A DNA stretch of 64,000 nt, from the NCBI GenBank assembly GCA_902728285.1, contig CACVBU010000491.1, forward strand, positions 124,001 through 188,000, in the 5' to 3' direction. The DNA comes from Clytia hemisphaerica (Eukaryota; Cnidaria; Hydrozoa; Leptothecata; Clytiidae). This document shows positions 20,783-32,360 of this stretch, piece by piece. Positions within the stretch are counted from its first letter, which is position 1, and each line of letters opens with the position of its first letter. Below the pieces are notes generated by a model. That model was given only the letters and a program-made list of their open reading frames with translations, did not search any database and was not told the DNA's origin. The position numbers and the translations under genes are program-made.

Positions 20783-23464
20783 TTTATTGTTTCTTCACGT
20801 AAAAGGATTTTTAAAATGGTGATGCCCAAGATTTGGCAAATAAAATTTTAAGGCCCGAACATCGCCAGTATTCGTTGGAAAACACTTTTTCATGATTTTG
20901 TACATAATGAAAAGTCTGGCATATCTTGAATATCATGTGAATATCATGAATTCTGGCAATTTTTATCCATTGATTATTTATTTTCCCTGTTAATTTGCTC
21001 GTCTTTGTCAGGTAGGTCCAATTAGCATCGGGCTTGTTTTTTATATAGGTAGCTAAATCTCGTTTCTTGACACTCTTGAGTTCTAGGATTTGATTTTCTT
21101 TGTTGGTCTTTTTAAATTATTAATAAGCTTAAATACTTTTGATCAATTTCAAAAATTGATTTTGTTTTCCATTGCAAGTATTTCATCAGTCGACAAACGT
21201 TTAATGGAAAAGGGTTGCTGCCTTAAGAAATTTTTCTTGAAAGAAAATCGCGAAGTACAGTTACAAGAAGTCAGATCCGTAGCTGACTCAGCAAAATTTA
21301 TCATTTTCGATATTTCAAGAAATGGAAGTGGCAAGCTTGTTTTAAATCAGTTTTTATAAAAAGGTTTGGTGAAGTTAAAGAACCTACCATAAGAACGGAT
21401 GTAAGGAAGGAACTAATTTGTTTAAAAATATGAAATTTCCAAATATTAGAAAATCGTACCTAACACGCACATCACGCTTTGCCTGAAGAATGCACCAGTA
21501 TGAAAATACGGTATATATTTTGTAATTAGTTAAACCGACACAAATAAAAATTGAAACTTACAGTGCTAACGGGTCTGAATTGTCAAGAGTGCCTTCATCT
21601 AGCATGTCCTGTAAAAGAATTATAATTTGGCAAAAATTTAAGAAATGTTTAAGTATGTTTCGAGGTTGCAGAAATTATGTTTGGTGGAATTCAACTTTCT
21701 TTGAAGGAAGTACGTAAAACTGACTGAAACGCATTTATCTTGGTGTATAATTTGTACTCTTAGGTGCCGTGGGGAGGGGCACATTTATTAATTTTTCGAT
21801 TTTTTCAAACCAAAACAAAGTCTCTTATTTATCTGTGAGTGAAAAGCCTGTTTTTTAGCCCAATTTTGTCCAATTGCAGTGTTTTTACCAGTTGAAACCC
21901 ACCCTCATTTATTAAAACTTTTGAAATCTTCCACTCATTTATTTTGACCCCCTCGTTTATTCAGCACCTGAGTATATACACTACTTTATTTATTGGCTGG
22001 AATCTTAATTTTTTGTTTCTTTCTTTCCATGAGAAGATTTTTTTTGTCTATACTATATTTCATGACATAAAATTCAGTGGACAGGTGAGATGTTTTTATA
22101 GTCACAGTACAAAAAAACAACATTTTTTCACCTTACTAAGCCAGTAATGTTAAGGTGGTTTTTATCGATGTCAAAAACACATACTTTTTCGGCCAAATTG
22201 TGAACATTAAGGGTTAAAATGCTGAAGGTCGCCATTCGCTAAAGTTAATTCACTTTTGTAAAACTCAAAGGGGAAAACAAAAGAACTAAATAACCTTGAA
22301 AAAATCAATCCAAAATTGCGAGGAGTACCCTCTAAGTTTGCTCCACCAAGTCTCGATTCGCTAAAAAAAAAGGATAAGAAGGATGTCATTTCAAAAATAT
22401 TTAAAGTGTATAAACCTTAAACATATAGTCAGGGGCTAAAGTTAGGATATTTGGCACAACCTATACATGGAGTATAAACAACATTTTATTGCTGGGATTG
22501 ATAGTTGGGACCCTTAGGATCATTTTAAGCCAGAGTGCCATTTTTCTAAGGTTGAGCATTTTTCAAAATGGCGGATTTTTGCAAAAATCCAAAAATGTGA
22601 AAATTTTAAGTTCTACAAATATTGTCATATTATATACCGTTGGGAAAGGAAATTTCAAGCTCAACAACTTTTTTGCTTACATCAAAAACTAAAAATGTAC
22701 TCAAAGTGAGAAAAATGTCAAAAACGATGACGTCATCATTTTCATTTTTCAATTTTTTCTTTGGACATAGGCATGTGACACACCGTTGGAAAGGAAATTT
22801 CAGACCGAACAACTTTTCTGCTTACGAGAAACGATGAAAATGTACTCAATGTGACTCAAAACGGAAAAAATGATAACGTCATCATTTTCACTGTTTTAAG
22901 TTTTTCTCTAACCTTATACACGAGACGTGTATCATATGAAACAGGAATCTGAAATGAAATCTCTTTTATTTGTATTGAGAGCTAGAAACGTACACAAAGT
23001 GAGTAAAGATTTTCCAGTAGTTTAGTCTTTTTTTCCTTTATAATGTTAAATTTGAGTTTGTTATCACGTTGAAAAGAAGTTGAGGTTTTTTCATGGAGTT
23101 CAAATGTTGTCGCTTTTTATCTTTAGTGAAAAAGAAAGAAAATAGAATAGTAGAAAGATCAAAATGGAGGAAGAAACAGAAGGAAATGAAGGAGAAATTC
23201 AAAAAGTTTGCTGCTTTAAGAACGTTCTCGAAAATTGTAAGAAGAAAGAGCATTATTAGTGGAATTAACTCAAAATCGACTATCAATAGTCAAAAGGCAA
23301 GTCGAAAACGTAAATATAACCTCGATTTATTTAGTGGAGAAGCAATGAAATTTGTTCATAAAGAATGTCTTCTAGAGTATACATCTACAGACCATATTCA
23401 GAGACATAAACGTAAAACTTCAGACAGCCATCAACCTGCAGCAAAACGGACCAGGAGATCTGAT

Positions 23465-23665
23465 GCAATTGACTTCTTTGAAGATTTTGGTATCATCAGC
23501 AAACAGTAGGATCAATGAGATGACCTTTTCAGGGAGATCATTGATGTATAGCACGAACAGTATTGGTCCCAGTACACTACCCTGTGGAATACCACTCACT
23601 ACAGGGTCTGTAGTCGAGAAGGACTGGTTCACTTTTACTGATTGTAAGTTAAAGTTAAATCTGAC
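23465..23665 (-). mobile_element. 201-bp internal fragment of a non-LTR reverse transcriptase, 9-bp target duplication
   Basis: The minus strand encodes [21 protein letters not shown] and [10 protein letters not shown], i.e. reverse transcriptase motifs including the ADD catalytic box of Jockey/CR1-type LINEs. AGATCTGAT occurs at 23456-23464 and 23666-23674, directly flanking the fragment. Neither a poly-A tail nor either end of a LINE is present. Confidence 0.8.
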
Positions 23666-25799
23666 AGATCTGATATTCCAAGATTGAAACAAGAGGATAT
23701 TTCTAAAGTTAAATTAACACAACCGAAAATATCTTACTTCAAAGGAGTGAAAAACCCTCCAATGCCAAAAGACTTCAGCTTAAACCAACCGCTTTCATTG
23801 ATAGTATTCTGTAAACAAGTTATCCTCCCTGAAAGAGCTAATCACGAAGACTTTCAGTTTATCAAATCCATTTTGCTAAAGGATAGCTCACCAGATTTCA
23901 ACGGCTATAATACCCAAGGCATTAGAACTAAAGGAGAAAGCTGAAAGCCTAAAACCAAAGTTATGTTCATCTCCTTGTTAGACCAAACACCTTCAGATCC
24001 ATCGACAGTTCTTACCACAATGTTGGAGGCAGAGAGAGTTACCAACAATGCAGGCCAGGTTATCACTGTATTTACCGCTGACCAACAGCTTTATCGAGTT
24101 GTGTTGGACGTTATTTGGACAGGTCCAGAAAGATTTAGCAATTTCGTGCCTAGAATCTGTGGAATGAACTGGATCATGAGTTTTATTGGAAGTATCGGGA
24201 TCTTAATGCAGAATAGTGGTTTGCTTCCTTGGTTGAAAAGTGCCTTTGGTGGTGTGGAGAAAATGCTACTTGGCAAGAAATTCCCCATGAACGTAAGGGC
24301 GCTAAGATTCGCTATGCTAGAAATTCTGAGAGGTCCCGTAGAACATTTGGATTCGTTCGTTGCTTTCACCGAATTCCTTGAATCCTTTTGTACAGAAAAT
24401 AAGCAGGAGGAGAATGAAAACGAGGAGAATGAAAAAGAGGAGGATGAGAATGAAGAAGAAAACAAACTTACGAAACACTGGGTCGTAAACTTCATTAAAC
24501 CAGTGCTACTAATACACCTATATATTCGAGCCGAACGTGAAGGTGACTTTGCACTCCACCTATACACATGCCACAAAATAATGCCTTATTTCTTTGCATC
24601 GGGTCATATGAATTATGCTTGTTATGGAATCTGTTACCTCAGAACTCTGCATAAACTTCCAAAATGTATTCTAGAAGCTTTCATGAGAGGAGAGCCTGTC
24701 ATGCGACATCAAGATGGAATATGGAACGGAATTTGGAGTGATATGATGATCGAAACGACGTATATGAGGTATGGTAAAGGACCTGGAGGAATAATCGGTG
24801 TAACAACACAATCAAGAACGGTACAAATTCGGACGGAGAGTTTACCAGCTTGCACGGAGGTCTTGAAGGATCTCAACGAAGTGAGAGGAAAAAACTCTAA
24901 AGTTAAAAGTTCTCATAAAGAAGAGTCTAACACAAGAATTGAAAATGACTTAAAAGATCGTATCAAATTGAGGGATGCCTTACAGTTATGTGCTCACCCT
25001 TTCGATCCAGAGTCCAACAATCAAAATCTTCTCATAAACAACTACACGGGTGAGATTGCCCCTGATGAGTGCAATGTTCAGAGGTCTCTGAAAATTGGCG
25101 CAAAACAGTTATCCAATTTCGTATCTCATCTTCCTACTGGTTTCTACAGCACTATTCAAAAGAAAGTTGTTACAATGGCAAGCAAACCCAAACGCAAGGA
25201 TTCCACTGAACATGAAATGTACAACACTGAAATGTTATACTCCCGTGTCATGTGCCTTTTGAGCGTTGATCAAATTTCTCTTGATTATTTATTCAAATAT
25301 GAACTATCACCGATTCCACTTTCGATGTTTAAATCCACTGGAGAAGGCAGATTCCCTTCCAACAAGTCTTCTTTAAAAAAGAAGCTTAAAGTAGAAATTT
25401 CCAAAAGAAACATCAAATCGGATGCAATCATCATAGATGGGTGCGCTGCTTTATACCATGTACACTGGCCTAAAGAAGCAAAAGTCTCAGATTTTGTCGA
25501 CTCTTTTGTTCAATACATCGCAAAATTCCTTCAACACAGCACGGTTTTCCTCATCTTTGATCGCTACAGAGACTACAGCATAAAAGGACAGACAAGGTTG
25601 AAACGCCTAGGCAATCATCTCCGCACGCATGTATTGACGTTGGAAACACCGCTACCTCCCAAAGAAATGACTTTGAAGTCTAGAATCCAACTAAAATCCA
25701 GCTGATCAACCTGATTTGCGATTCACTTCTCAACCACTTCACAATCAAAAAGTGTCAACAAACATTGTTCATAGCCAGTCAAGACGATATTGTACTGAA

Positions 25800-25865
25800 A
25801 AATTCTCGGAACTCGTAAAATATTTCTCATACGTACTCACAACTGTCCGATAACTATTACATATC
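25800..25865. repeat. half-copy of the foldback MITE seen at 63.83 kb
   Basis: CTCGGAACTCGTAAAATATT, then TTCTC and a GATAACTA end, match the right arm of the element at 63829-63965. The insert sits between the PIN-like region and the Cys-rich tail of the pseudogene at 23.1-26.1 kb. Confidence 0.6.
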
Positions 25866-28803
25866 GCTTTTACAATTACAAATTTAGGCTCTTCCACTCT
25901 TTTTAGCTTCCCAGTGTAAAACTAACGCATGTTCGTGTGCCAAAGCAAAGATGGGCTGTAGGGAATTTTATGGATGTGGAGACGAGGGTGACACGAACGA
26001 ATGCAAAAACAAATGGAACGAGAACCAGTACGAAAGCGATGATGAAGACGAAAATGAAGATGAATTTGCGGATGAGGACGAAGACAACGAAGACTAGTCA
26101 TTTAGAAAAATATTTTTAGTGTTCATAAGTTTTTGAACTTTCTTAAAATGTTTCCAATAATTTGCTTATTTCATTTCAAAGTCGTTATTTTTTGCCTATG
26201 TTCAGAAAAAAAAATTGAAAAAATGAAAATAGTGACGTCATTATTTTTGGCATTATTCTCACGTTGAGTACATTTTCAGCTTTTGATGTAAGCAAAAAAG
26301 TTATTAAGCTTGAAATTTCCTTTCCAACAGTGTGTCACATGCCTATATTCAAAGAAAAAATTGAAAAATGAAAATGATGACGTCGTCGTTTTTGACAATT
26401 TTCTCACTTTGAGTACATTTTCACATTTTTGGATTTTTGCAAAAATCCGCCATTTTGAAAAATGCTCAACCGTAGAAAAATGGCACTCTGGCTTAAAATG
26501 ATCCTAAGGGTCCCAACTATCAATTCCAGCAATAAAATGTTGTTCATACTCCATGTATAGGTTGACCTGGTTCAGCCCCTGACTAATAGACTGGAGTCGT
26601 TTATATGACGTAATCTTATTCGATACGGCAAAAATTTATCAGGGGGTTCCGCAATACATAAAAATTTTCGGCATTAATTAATTCTGCATTAATTCATTGT
26701 TGCATTAATTTATTCCCTTATAAGGTATCAATGAATAGTACATACTTGATTGGAAGTTGATCTTCCAAAAGTGTAGCTATTATAACCAGCAAAGGCATCA
26801 TTGAAACCTTCTCTCAATAATCTTTGGGTTGCAGCAATTCGGTAATTTTCAGTTCCATGGTCACTTCTAATTCTTCTTGGAATTCCTAAATAATGAATTA
26901 TTTAATAGAAGATTTTAAAACCATTTCTAACTGTTTTACTTTACCCTATATATCATGGTTCATCTTGCAGTGGCGTTGTAGCAGGGGTTTCCATATTAAT
27001 AAGACTTTTTAAGGAAATGTTCTGTCGCAGCTTTCTTTTTCTTAATCTTCTAAAGTCTACTCAATTGATAAGCTTGATTAGCATAAATTGTAAACCAAAG
27101 AAATATATAACATACCTCCAACCTCCTCAATACAATCTAAATAATAATTTAGTATCACGGCTGGATCGTTATTTGTAGAACCAGCCTTCAGCCACAAGAT
27201 TTTGCGTGAATACTCAAAAATAAATCGCTCTGGTCTATATTGTTAACAGGTTAGTAATCACCTCATAACCGAGGGCTTTAAGAAAGAGTGTAAAAAGAGC
27301 TTTCCAATGGTATATGTGTCTTTCTCTCATCATACAAGCTTCAATGGCCATTTCAAGTTTGAAATTTATGTTAAAAGTTGGTGGAAAATTTCCCTTACTT
27401 CAAAAATATGCAGAGTCTAAGGGACCAGGGGTAATATCATTGAATTTTCTAAAATTGACCCTGAAAACTAGACAAAACCATTACAGTACTAGTAAAATCA
27501 ATAAAATCAAGCCTATATATTTTTTCTAGAGTAACATCGCATTTCCATTAACTTCCTTCAGGGAACTTGCTTGTATTACAAGTAATTTTATTTTTAAAAA
27601 CATCAATACTCACCCGTCAATACAACCATGAAAACAAAGACCGAAGGGTTTCAGCTTATCATACCCGTCCAAATGCCAGGTATAGTTTGAGCCCTGAAGT
27701 ATACAAGGAAACAATGATCAAAAAGTTACCTAATATACAGGTACGAGCCGGGAAGTATCTTATCCATTTGGTGGACTAACTTTCTTGGGGTTTTTCTTGT
27801 TCCTTATGGTAATAAGAATATTTTAAGCTTCTGGGCCACCTGGATTTCTCACCTGGGTATCCATAATGGCGGATTTTTGGTCATGTGACGCCCGTAGGCA
27901 AAACCGAAAATTCTTCTAACCCAAATATAGGCATATTATATATCAATCGATCGGAAATTTGATACTGATTAATTTTGAGATACAAAGTTGGGTCTGAAAA
28001 CTCAAGATATAAATCACTTTCGTTTTCTCAGGTTTGGCTGCAGTTGTGGGCGGGCTTTCATGGAGTGAGGCAATTCTTTTATTCATATCTCAAGAAATAT
28101 GCTTTTAAACATATCAAAACTTTATGTGCTCCTAGAAAAGGCATTAAAAATTGTTTGTGAAAATTTTCAAAAATTTTGCAGTAAAAATGTGTATTTTACA
28201 GACCAGAGTACAATTTTCTTACCGTCGAAAAAAGATCTTTTTCTCTCAAAATTGGTCTTTTTGTCTGAAATGAATTAGTGAAATGATGCTTAATAAGGTT
28301 TAGAGCCACTCGATTCTTCATATTATACTCAGAGAGGTACCTGGGGAATAAATAAGGGCTAAATGTGTCTGGTCAGCCCTTATAAGCATGTTTATTTGGT
28401 AAGATTGATCCAAAAAACGGTGAAAACTTCCAAGCTCTTACTCAAATATTGACAAAGTCTCTCATTGTATCTCGACATTAAACAAAGTTGAACCTTATTC
28501 CTTAGTTTGACACATGCAAAGAATCAAGAATACATGTAAATCGCTGTGTGTATTTTACAGACCAGAATTAAGTGCTTCTAGGTGGTTATATTGCCCTAAA
28601 ATGTTTAGACTTACCACGGAAAAACCCGAGCTGGAGAATTTTACCGAGTAAAATCCGTCAAGATCCTCGAATACCTATATCTTTATTATTCATGCATGTA
28701 ACGAGAAATCTGTGTAGCCTGTCTTTGAGACTTCGAGAAGTGCTTAGAACTTCCAGAACTGCGTAGCTACATAAGCATAAAATTTTGATGCAATTAGTCT
28801 GGC

Positions 28804-29067
28804 GTGACCGGATAGCTCAGTCGGTAGAGCATTCACCTTACAATCTAAGGGTTGTGGGTTCGATCCTGGTCACCGCCAACTCAGCGGATGAGTAGCTTAG
28901 ATTGGGTAATCTGATCTAGGCGGTAAGTTACTGGGAGCTGAGAGTAGGTGTGGTGCTCCACCTCAGCATTCGATCTCCCAGGTCTAGCACAAATAGAAAA
29001 GGGGATAGACTCCCTCACTCCCGGCTCCGCCGACAGCCACCAGATGAATATACTTACTTTTTTTTAC
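28804..29067 (+). mobile_element. tRNA-derived SINE with 10-bp target duplication
   Basis: A pol III A box (TAGCTCAGTCGG) and B box (GGTTCGATCC) are in tRNA spacing. The anticodon loop reads CTTACAA (UAC, Val-like), but acceptor and anticodon stems are decayed. A hairpin-rich unrelated body and a T-rich tail follow. TTAGTCTGGC flanks both sides (28794-28803, 29068-29077). Confidence 0.8.
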
Positions 29068-29535
29068 TTAGTCTGGCTTTGAGACCACTAAGCCTGGATA
29101 GCTTTGTATGCGCCAGACGACAGACTTTGAATTATTTTCCTAAAAAAGAGCAAAGCCCCAAAGTTTTGTTAGACACTAGCACAGATTTGTCGCACAGTCA
29201 CTGAACGGCCTGTAGAGTTTCTGTCCACCCTACGACCATCACATGGTATGGGTTGGTCCTAGCAAAGTAGCATTTACTTTTCATTAAGTGAAACACAGCA
29301 CCGAGTTGGAGTTAGTCCTGATCTCCTAGACGACGGTCAATACTTGGTACACTACTGCGCCTTCACATGGGATAAATCATAACTGGACGTCTATCTTCCA
29401 TTGTGTCTTTGAACCGAGCTTCGTTGTCGCCTGTATTTTAAAATTGGTATAAAAATCCGTTGATTTTCCGTTACAATGCTATTTCTTTGAATTACTTAAG
29501 TAAAATGATTGATAGATAGCTTGATAGTTTGAAAA

Positions 29536-29770
29536 TCTATATATTAATGCTAAAACGTGTGTGTTTACAACGTTTTATAAAAAGTTTTCGAAAATCTAAC
29601 AAAGCTCTACAAAGCCTCCTCTTCATGGCGTTGAACTTTTTTCTCCTTTCTTTCATAAAATCAAAATCTTATCATCAATCACCAGCTATCTTTCTTCCGT
29701 TGGGTTTTTTTTAGATGTATAGTGATTTGCTGGATTGGGACACGCAGCGTGCGACGCTGCATACGGCTAG
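29536..29770 (+). mobile_element. 235-bp non-autonomous Helitron
   Basis: It starts TCTATATATTAATGC immediately after an A and ends CTAG immediately before a T, the A/T insertion rule of Helitrons. Ten bases before the end (29744-29760) is a 7-bp stem, 3-nt loop hairpin (GCAGCGT/ACGCTGC). No Rep/helicase gene is carried. Confidence 0.8.
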
Positions 29771-32360
29771 TTACTCTCAAGTCACAAAATATTATTTTCA
29801 ATTTTTTTTATACGCTGAAATGGAGAATTTCAACTGCGTGTATACTTTTGAATCACTTTTGTCATTCCAATAGCATACCATAGCGAATCTAAAAATAGAC
29901 ATTGATTTTCTTTGACCGAAATTCAATCCGTCAACCTTTGCGTCAATTATGCTTGCACGCAAATTACACTCAATACAAAGAAAAAAGTAATAAATTTCAC
30001 GACTTTTGAATTAAAACAAAAAAGGATTGTGGGATTGAATTTCGGTCAAATGAGAGGGACAAGCTGGAGTTTTTACAAGCTCTTATTTGATTTGGTTGGT
30101 CGGTAAGATGTAATAAAAAGAATCTTTTACTTTTCGAAAGAAAGCGTCATCTCTATCACTTTAAATGACCATTAGTGAAGTATCTTGTAAAAACTCCAAG
30201 GCATCTCAAATGAGAGAAGTAATAATCGTGACGTTTGCATGACGAAGCGCTATTAGTTTTTTTATTGACTTGAAAAAAAAAGTATGCCAAAGTTGTGAGC
30301 CTGTGTCATAAGAATATCATAATTTGAATCCTATACTCTCAATCCTATATACTCGATATTATTTCATCGGAGTTTTGAAAAATGACGATGATTTCGCATC
30401 TGTTATTTCTTTGTTATGATATAGATAAAAGACTGGAGAAGAGTAGAAACAACAGAGACTTTGTGTGTAAGTTTTGACGTTGTTAGCAAGGTATTCCCAA
30501 GGTAGATCATCAAAACCTATTGTTTCATTTTATGTTTTAACGAGGCGGCAACGAAGCTCGCAGTGCTTACGAAGGAGAAGGATGTCACGTCGTTTGTTCA
30601 TGTTCTGACAAAGCCACAGAGACCAGATGATTCTAAAACTTTAAAACCTCGTGATGGGAAAGGAAAATGGGATCATCATCAGCAAGCCATGTCCAAAACA
30701 AATAAGAATTTTAAAATCAAGATTTCTTAATATTATACTTAGATTTTTGTAAGAAAACGGGGATATTTGGACATAGTAAAGCATTATTTTATATGGCAAT
30801 AACTTCTTTAAGCGCTTTAAGTTAAAATTCCTACAGTCTGACTTTTTCAACTAGCTGAAGGCGTTGTGTTGCATTCATGTAGTTAAAGCGGATATACAAT
30901 GATGCATTGGACCATTATACGCCTCTTATAATTGTAACAGTAACCAGAATAGGTTCACAAATATGGCTCCATCACTAGGCTTCCTACAATGGCATAGTAT
31001 TATCGCCTCTCGAAGCCATATTATGCCGACGTTTTTTGGCCCTGCAGACAACGCAGATTCTAAGCCCTCTAAATCTCGTTTCATGCATGAACAATAAAGA
31101 TAAAGGAATTGGCGAATTTTGACGGATTAACTCAGTAAATTCTCAAGTTCGGGTATTTCTGTAGTAATCTAAAGCGTTTTAGAACAAGAAAAGCTCCTAG
31201 AAGCACTTGAATCTGGTCTGTAAAATACACACTTTAACGATTTACATTATATTATTCATAATTCTTTGCATTAGTCAATCTAAAGAACAGAAGGTTCGTG
31301 TTTAATGTTGAGATGCAATGAGAGAATTTTTCATTAATTATTTGGAAATTTCACCGTTTTCGGGATCATGTCTTACCTTAAATCATACTTATAAAGTGCT
31401 GACCGGATACATTTAGCCCTTACTTGTTGCTAAGTACCCCTCTGAGTGAGATTACGAAGAAGTGATTGGCTCTAAACCCTATTGGGAAATATTTCGCTCA
31501 TTCATTTCAGACAAAAAGGCCAATTTTGAGAGAAAAAGATCTTTTTTCGACGGTAAGGAAATTGTACTCTGGTCTGTAAAATACACATTTTTACTGCAAA
31601 CTTATTGAAAATTTGCACAAACAATGCCTTTTCTAGGAACACATAAAGTTTTGATATGTTAAAAAGCATATTTCTTGAGATATGACTAAAAGAATTGCCT
31701 CACTCCATGAAAGCCCGCCCACAACTGCAGCCAAACCTGAGAAAACGAAAGTGATTTATATCTCGAGATAGGAAAGTTTTCAGACCCAACTTTGTATCTC
31801 AAAATTAATCAGTATCAAATTTCCGATCGATTGATATATAATATGCCTATATTTGGGTTGGAAGAATTTTCGGTTTTGCCTACGGGCGTCACATGACCAA
31901 AAATCCGCCATTATGGATACCCAGGTGAGAAATCCAGGTGGCCCAGAAGCTTAAAATATTCTTATTACCATAAGGAACAAGAAAAACCCCAAGAAAGTTA
32001 GTCCACCAAATGGATAAGATACTTCCCGGCTCGTACCTGTATATAACCCTAGATTTCCCTAGAAGTTCTACCCAGAAGTGTGTTTATCAAGATGAATTCA
32101 AAAGAGTTGGAAAAGTAGCAAACAGAGGATACAATCTTAATTTTTTTGAATACATTCCATCTACTCCCTCAGGATCCAATTCCCTCATTAATGTTCGAAC
32201 TCGTTCTCTAGAAATGCAAAATGAATGTTGTTAAAAAAATGATATCACAGGCAAAGATTTTTTAATCTAGCTATAACTTACCGACGAAGAATTCCTTGGC
32301 CTGAATATTTTTCTTCATATGTGTAGCCTTTGTTGAAGTACTCCAATATGAAACCATCTT

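Larger units (their letters stand above)
23093..26099 (+). pseudogene. large protein with C-terminal PIN-like nuclease domain, gene of the TIR element
   Basis: One frame runs from 23093 through a 580-codon block (23963-25705) with only a TGA at 23942 and stops brought by a retrotransposon fragment near 23.5 kb. Parts in order: a basic coiled region, a FVHKECLLEYT Cys/His patch, the conserved block VFTADQQLYRV...FGGVEKMLLGKKFP, a Glu-rich coiled insert, LYTCHKIMPYFFASGH, and a PIN/FEN-like segment (IIIDGCAALYHV...TVFLIFDRYRDYSIKG). A frameshift near 25.69 kb, then a MITE half-copy, precede a Cys-rich acidic tail (CREFYGCGDEGD) ending at 26099. From memory the family is expanded in cnidarians and molluscs without a known function; the TIRs suggest it is a transposon protein. 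No classic DDE triad recognised. Confidence 0.65.
22428..26583. mobile_element. 4.16-kb TIR transposon carrying a PIN-like protein gene
   Basis: Ends GTCAGGGGCT and AGCCCCTGAC, each flanked by TA, begin inverted arms of about 400 bp. Shared phrases include TGGGACCCTTAGGATCATTT, AAAATGGCGGATTTTTGC and GACGTCATCATTTTC. Within the left arm a ~126-bp sub-unit (CCGTTGGRAAGGAAATTTCA) is repeated. The only gene inside is the pseudogene at 23093-26099. The element sits in an intron of the integrase-core gene. TA duplication with long TIRs does not by itself fix a superfamily. Confidence 0.8.
27736..32041. mobile_element. 4.3-kb non-autonomous element with ~1-kb TIRs
   Basis: The ends TACAGGTACGAGCCGGGAAG and its inverted copy are flanked by TA. 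The arms (about 27.74-28.74 and 31.03-32.04 kb) share GGTGGACTAACTTTCTTGGG, GGCGGATTTTTGGTCATGTG, TGTATTTTACAGACCAGA and TTCATGCATG in order, with increasing divergence inward. The core (28.75-31.03 kb) has no gene: it holds a SINE, a Helitron and AT-rich sequence. The element lies inside the integrase-core locus. Confidence 0.85.
21446..32360 (-). pseudogene. DDE integrase-core gene spread over ~11 kb by two TIR-element insertions
   Basis: Minus-strand exons: possible N-terminal exon 32360-32282 (EYFNKGYTYEE, helix-turn-helix-like), 27693-27614 (YTWHLDGYDKLKPFG...HGCIDG), 27234-27116 (RKILWLKAGSTNNDPAVI), 26885-26746 (IRSDHGTENYRIAATQ), 22360-22295 (RIETWWSKLRGYSSQFW), 21608-21562 (DMLDEGTLDNSDPLA) and a short terminal exon 21482-21446. 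The acidic triad is visible as D in HLDGYD, D in RSDHGTEN and E in RIETWW. Phases agree from 27693 leftward; the first exon does not join in phase, so one or more exons are missing. Two TIR elements occupy introns. The family is recalled as integrase-core proteins of fish and cnidarians. Retained frames argue the gene was intact when the insertions occurred. Confidence 0.65.

Noticed and set aside
21177..21359. Continuation exon of the HECT-like fragment (VDKRLMEKGCCLKKFFL)
   Set aside because: Not similar to a HECT C-lobe and lacks the expected catalytic cysteine context; no splice support.
24091..24576. 161-codon minus-strand ORF with Ser/Phe repeats
   Set aside because: Antisense shadow of the Glu-rich coiled region of the PIN-protein pseudogene.
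26310..26501. 63-codon ORF
   Set aside because: It lies wholly in the right TIR of the 22.4-26.6 kb element; the left TIR gives mirrored ORFs.
28804..28880. Functional tRNA gene
   Set aside because: A and B boxes are present but acceptor, anticodon and T stems do not pair properly, and the sequence continues into a SINE body with T-rich tail and target duplication.
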